64,000 nt of DNA from Paludibacter sp. (GTDB lineage: Bacteria; Bacteroidota; Bacteroidia; Bacteroidales; Paludibacteraceae). Position 1 is the first letter of the stretch; every line of letters starts with the position of its first letter. Position numbers and translations under genes: made by a program. The DNA lies in assembly GCA_024710005.1 (NCBI GenBank), contig JANJVQ010000017.1:1-64000 (forward strand). The letters run 5' to 3'. The notes under the pieces were generated by a model. It ran no database searches, was not told the DNA's origin, and worked only from the letters and a program-made list of their open reading frames with translations. This document shows, one piece after another, positions 61,958 to 64,000 of this stretch.

Positions 61958-62995
61958 ATGGCTGAAACGAAACAAATAGAAATTTTAAATTTCATTCAGA
62001 ATCACCCGAATTGTTCCTCTGGTGATATTCACAAAGAATTTGCGACTTCGATTAGTTATGCAACAGTAAAACGAATTTTAAGTCAACAATTATCTGAGAA
62101 ATTTATAATTTCGGAAGGAAAAGGTAAAGGAACAAAATACTATATTTCACCTTCATACGAACTATTGTATTCAGTTGACTTAGATAGTTATTACGAAAAA
62201 GAAATTGACGAAAGACAAATTAAAGAAGAGTTCAACTTAAAAATCTTTGATTTGCTAGACCAGATAGTGGTTTTCAGTGAAACGGAACTCAAGAAATTAG
62301 ATGACTTACAACAAAAATACACAGAGAATATTTCGCAATTGTCAGAATTCGAATTCAAGAAAGAACTTGAAAGACTTGCTATTGATTTAAGTTGGAAATC
62401 GTCGCAAATTGAAGGAAATACATATTCTTTACTTGAAACAGAAAGACTGCTTAAAGACAAAGAAACTGCTGCCGGAAAAACGAAAGAAGAAGCAATTATG
62501 CTTTTGAATCACAAAGATGCACTAGACTTTATTGTAGAAAATCCGGACTATTTAATTCCGTTGGAAATTTCCAAAATTGAAGATATTCACAGCCTTCTGA
62601 TAAAAGAACTGGCTGTTGACAAAAACCTCAGGAAACGTCGAGTTGGTATTTCCGGAACCAATTATCGACCGCTTGACAATGAATTTCAAATACGAGAAGC
62701 TTTGGAATCAGCTTGCAAACTGGTAAATAAAAAAGACAATATATTTGAAAAGGCATTGCTGACTCTAATGTTGATTTCGTACATTCAACCATTTATGGAT
62801 GGAAACAAAAGAACAGCACGAATTGTAAGCAATGCTATATTGATGAATTACAAACATTGTCCAATTTCATTCAGAACGATTGACTCTGTAGAATACAAGA
62901 AGGCAATGTTGCTTTTTTACGAACAGAATAATGTATCGCGATTTAAAGAGATATTTATCAACCAGTTTGAATTTGCGGTTAAGACATACTTTTAA
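61958..62995 (+). CDS. Fic-family protein with N-terminal winged helix and degenerate Fic motif
   Basis: 345 residues. An N-terminal winged-helix-like domain (about 1-70: LNFIQNHPNCSSGDIHKEF, YATVKRILSQQLSEKFII) is followed by a helical linker and a Fic domain. The inhibitory helix motif [ST]-x3-E-[GN] is present as SSQIEGN (148-154), as in class II Fic proteins. The catalytic motif reads QPFMDGNKRTAR (277-288): the histidine of HPFxDGN(K/G)R is replaced by Gln277 (codon CAA, 62786-62788). AMP-transfer should be lost or altered; a repressor-like or scaffold role, or pseudoenzyme status, is possible. Confidence 0.85.
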   Translation: MAETKQIEILNFIQNHPNCSSGDIHKEFATSISYATVKRILSQQLSEKFIISEGKGKGTKYYISPSYELLYSVDLDSYYEKEIDERQIKEEFNLKIFDLLDQIVVFSETELKKLDDLQQKYTENISQLSEFEFKKELERLAIDLSWKSSQIEGNTYSLLETERLLKDKETAAGKTKEEAIMLLNHKDALDFIVENPDYLIPLEISKIEDIHSLLIKELAVDKNLRKRRVGISGTNYRPLDNEFQIREALESACKLVNKKDNIFEKALLTLMLISYIQPFMDGNKRTARIVSNAILMNYKHCPISFRTIDSVEYKKAMLLFYEQNNVSRFKEIFINQFEFAVKTYF

Positions 62996-63017
62996 GCTTA
63001 ATAATAGAAAATAACGA

Positions 63018-63078
63018 AGCCATAACATGCACTATGCAACCCTATCGGGTTTGCTGCTTAGCGTCTTTTGTTAGGCTC
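63018..63078. repeat. Imperfect hairpin with AGCCATAAC and GTTAGGCTC ends after the Fic gene
   Basis: AGCCATAAC (63018-63026) and GTTAGGCTC (63070-63078) are near reverse complements with one extra base on the left. The inside has GCAACCC near 63037 pairing with GGGTTTGC, with one unpaired base. It begins 22 nt after the Fic stop. The R''/R' core shape (RYYYAAC...GTTRRRY) resembles an attC site. Confidence 0.5.
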
Positions 63079-63159
63079 AATTGCAGAAAAAAGGTTGTGC
63101 TATTCTATAACAGTTATTAATTGTTAATTTTTGTTTCATGAATATACTAGATTATACAT

Positions 63160-63402
63160 ATGAAAATTGGAAAATACATCTCAGTAAATTGTGCCCATAA
63201 TAACTGAGGAGAAAGCACGGTTGAAAAGATGTCAAAGTTAATTATTGATCAAGAGCCTGACATTAAAGGCTTTTCTCCTCAGAATTTGTGGAGGATGAAG
63301 CAATTTTACGAGACATATTGTCAGGACGAAATTCTCGCACCACTGGTGAGAGAAATTGGTTAGTCAAATATTTTACTAATTCTAATAGAAATACACACAT
63401 GA
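63160..63402 (+). pseudogene. Fragment of a YhcG-type (DUF1016/PDDEXK) nuclease gene with two Trp-to-stop changes
   Basis: One frame reads KIGKYISVNCAHNN-stop-GESTVEKMSKLII, then continues DQEPDIKGFSPQNLWRMKQFYETYCQDEILAPLVREIG-stop-SNILLILIEIHT before ending at 63402. The sequence KGFSPQNLWRMKQFYETY...LVREI matches the DUF1016 N-terminal region of YhcG (normally ...GFSRRNLWRMRQFYETY...LVREISW). Both in-frame stops (TGA 63208-63210, TAG 63361-63363) stand where the family has Trp. The catalytic PDDEXK C-terminal half is missing. It is a decayed defence-gene remnant. Confidence 0.75.
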
Positions 63403-64000
63403 AAATTAATAAAATAACATTACTACTTTTGACAATTATTACACTATTAGGTTGTGAAGACGAATCGTCTGATAATAATGTCTTTACCAAACATCCAATG
63501 TCAATTGGCACTTCATGGACGTATGAAAAAATATGGACAATAAATACTTATAAATCTCCGACCTCAGATAGCATCATAAGCTCATACACAACAAAAATTA
63601 ACGGTACAATTCGGATTGATAAAGATACAATCATTAACAAAACAAAACTGTTGGTTTTCAGGACACAAGAAGTTGCAAATAATGATACTTCAACTAGGTT
63701 TCAATACTTTAACATGGATAAAGAAGGACTAAAATGTTATGCATATAAAAATGAAGAGATCGTTTTACCCAACATTGACACAATAGGCTCTAATGAAATT
63801 TTCATTTATAACACTCCGGTTTTATGGATCAAATATCCACTTACTTTAAATTCAGAATGGATTAGTGATACTTCTGACGACAATGGCATTTCCATAACAA
63901 AAAAAGTAATTGGAACAGACACCTTGCTTATTAATAACCAAAAACATGCTTGTTTGAAAATTACTTATATTTATCCTTCAGGATATACAAATCAATCGAC
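63399..64000 (+). CDS. Partial lipoprotein of unknown function (right edge)
   Basis: An open frame from ATG 63399 runs to the right edge (200 codons, no stop). MKINKITLLLLTIITLLGCEDESS is a clear lipoprotein signal with Cys19. The mature part has beta-rich segments (MSIGTSWTYEKIWT, NGTIRIDKDTIINKTKLLVFRTQEV, YPLTLNSEWISDTSD) like many Bacteroidetes surface or periplasmic lipoproteins, with no family I can name. Its start overlaps the end of the YhcG remnant. Confidence 0.75.
   Translation, partial: MKINKITLLLLTIITLLGCEDESSDNNVFTKHPMSIGTSWTYEKIWTINTYKSPTSDSIISSYTTKINGTIRIDKDTIINKTKLLVFRTQEVANNDTSTRFQYFNMDKEGLKCYAYKNEEIVLPNIDTIGSNEIFIYNTPVLWIKYPLTLNSEWISDTSDDNGISITKKVIGTDTLLINNQKHACLKITYIYPSGYTNQS

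Noticed and set aside
28537-63078. A true integron
   Set aside because: Hairpins with attC-like cores are seen, but no IntI-type integrase gene occurs in the window and the outer core of the 32523 hairpin has no clear partner. Reported only as cassette-like.

Overview
The window looks like a chromosomal segment of a Bacteroidota bacterium, probably order Bacteroidales. Three things support this. Many genes are preceded by the Bacteroidetes-type -7 box TAnnTTTG rather than a Shine-Dalgarno sequence. The tract bamD - rpoZ (omega) - coaBC - DUF4835 - recN is a gene order familiar from this phylum. HU-like/DUF4469 proteins, Rpb6-type omega and DUF1080/Gfo-Idh-MocA clusters are also typical. I cannot assign a genus from the sequence alone.

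Layout. 1-4987: the end of a surface-polysaccharide cluster (acyltransferase fragment, GT4 glycosyltransferase, asparagine-synthase-like enzyme, Wzx flippase, hexapeptide acetyltransferase). 5144-12097: core metabolism (ddh, YgiQ-type radical SAM protein, nhaC, nucleoside phosphorylase, mnmE). 12393-14100: an AbiE-type toxin-antitoxin pair, then a 460-bp stretch with a candidate structured RNA. 14560-27725: core genes (GNAT, YbaN, nitroreductase, tilS, recN, DUF4835, coaBC, rpoZ, bamD, apbE, pyrC, GT2, MBL hydrolase, tsaB). 27726-32940: an A+T-rich accessory island with mazEF and a three-gene operon encoding a Ser/Thr kinase, a WD40 protein and a PLD-nuclease/J-domain fusion. 32940-40540: HU-like protein, beta-CASP-type MBL nuclease, DEAD-box helicase, gcvP, OmpH. 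40621-46467: a putative 3-keto-glycoside operon. 46537-54996: DivIC-like protein, dnaX, a trkA-trkH-trkH operon and dxs. 55192-61223: an ilvD-ilvB-ilvN-ilvC operon behind a leader-peptide attenuator. 61224-64000: a second accessory region with a 23-bp palindrome array, a Fic gene lacking the motif histidine, a YhcG/DUF1016 remnant and a partial lipoprotein gene.

The best candidate for an undescribed system is the kinase/WD40/PLD-J operon at 28697-32479. It combines a sensor-type kinase, a beta-propeller scaffold and a predicted single-HKD nuclease carrying an HPD J-domain. The operon and the Fic gene are each bracketed by a short core motif and its reverse complement (GTTATAAGCC/GGCTTATAAC and GTTATGGCT/AGCCATAAC). 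Each core lies at the edge of an imperfect hairpin that starts 21-25 nt after the stop codon, so both loci resemble gene cassettes.

The window is also rich in small repeats: two palindrome arrays with the same exact 23-bp period, a (TTTTCCG)n heptamer family that reaches into the reading frames of tilS and recN, REP-like GGGCGC palindromes, and a paired long inverted repeat containing AACCATATAAGT. dnaX carries an 11-A run at the domain III/tau junction, where slippage in either direction ends translation within a few codons. I see no rRNA, tRNA, CRISPR array or intact insertion sequence. All functions are read from motifs and family memory; no database search was run.
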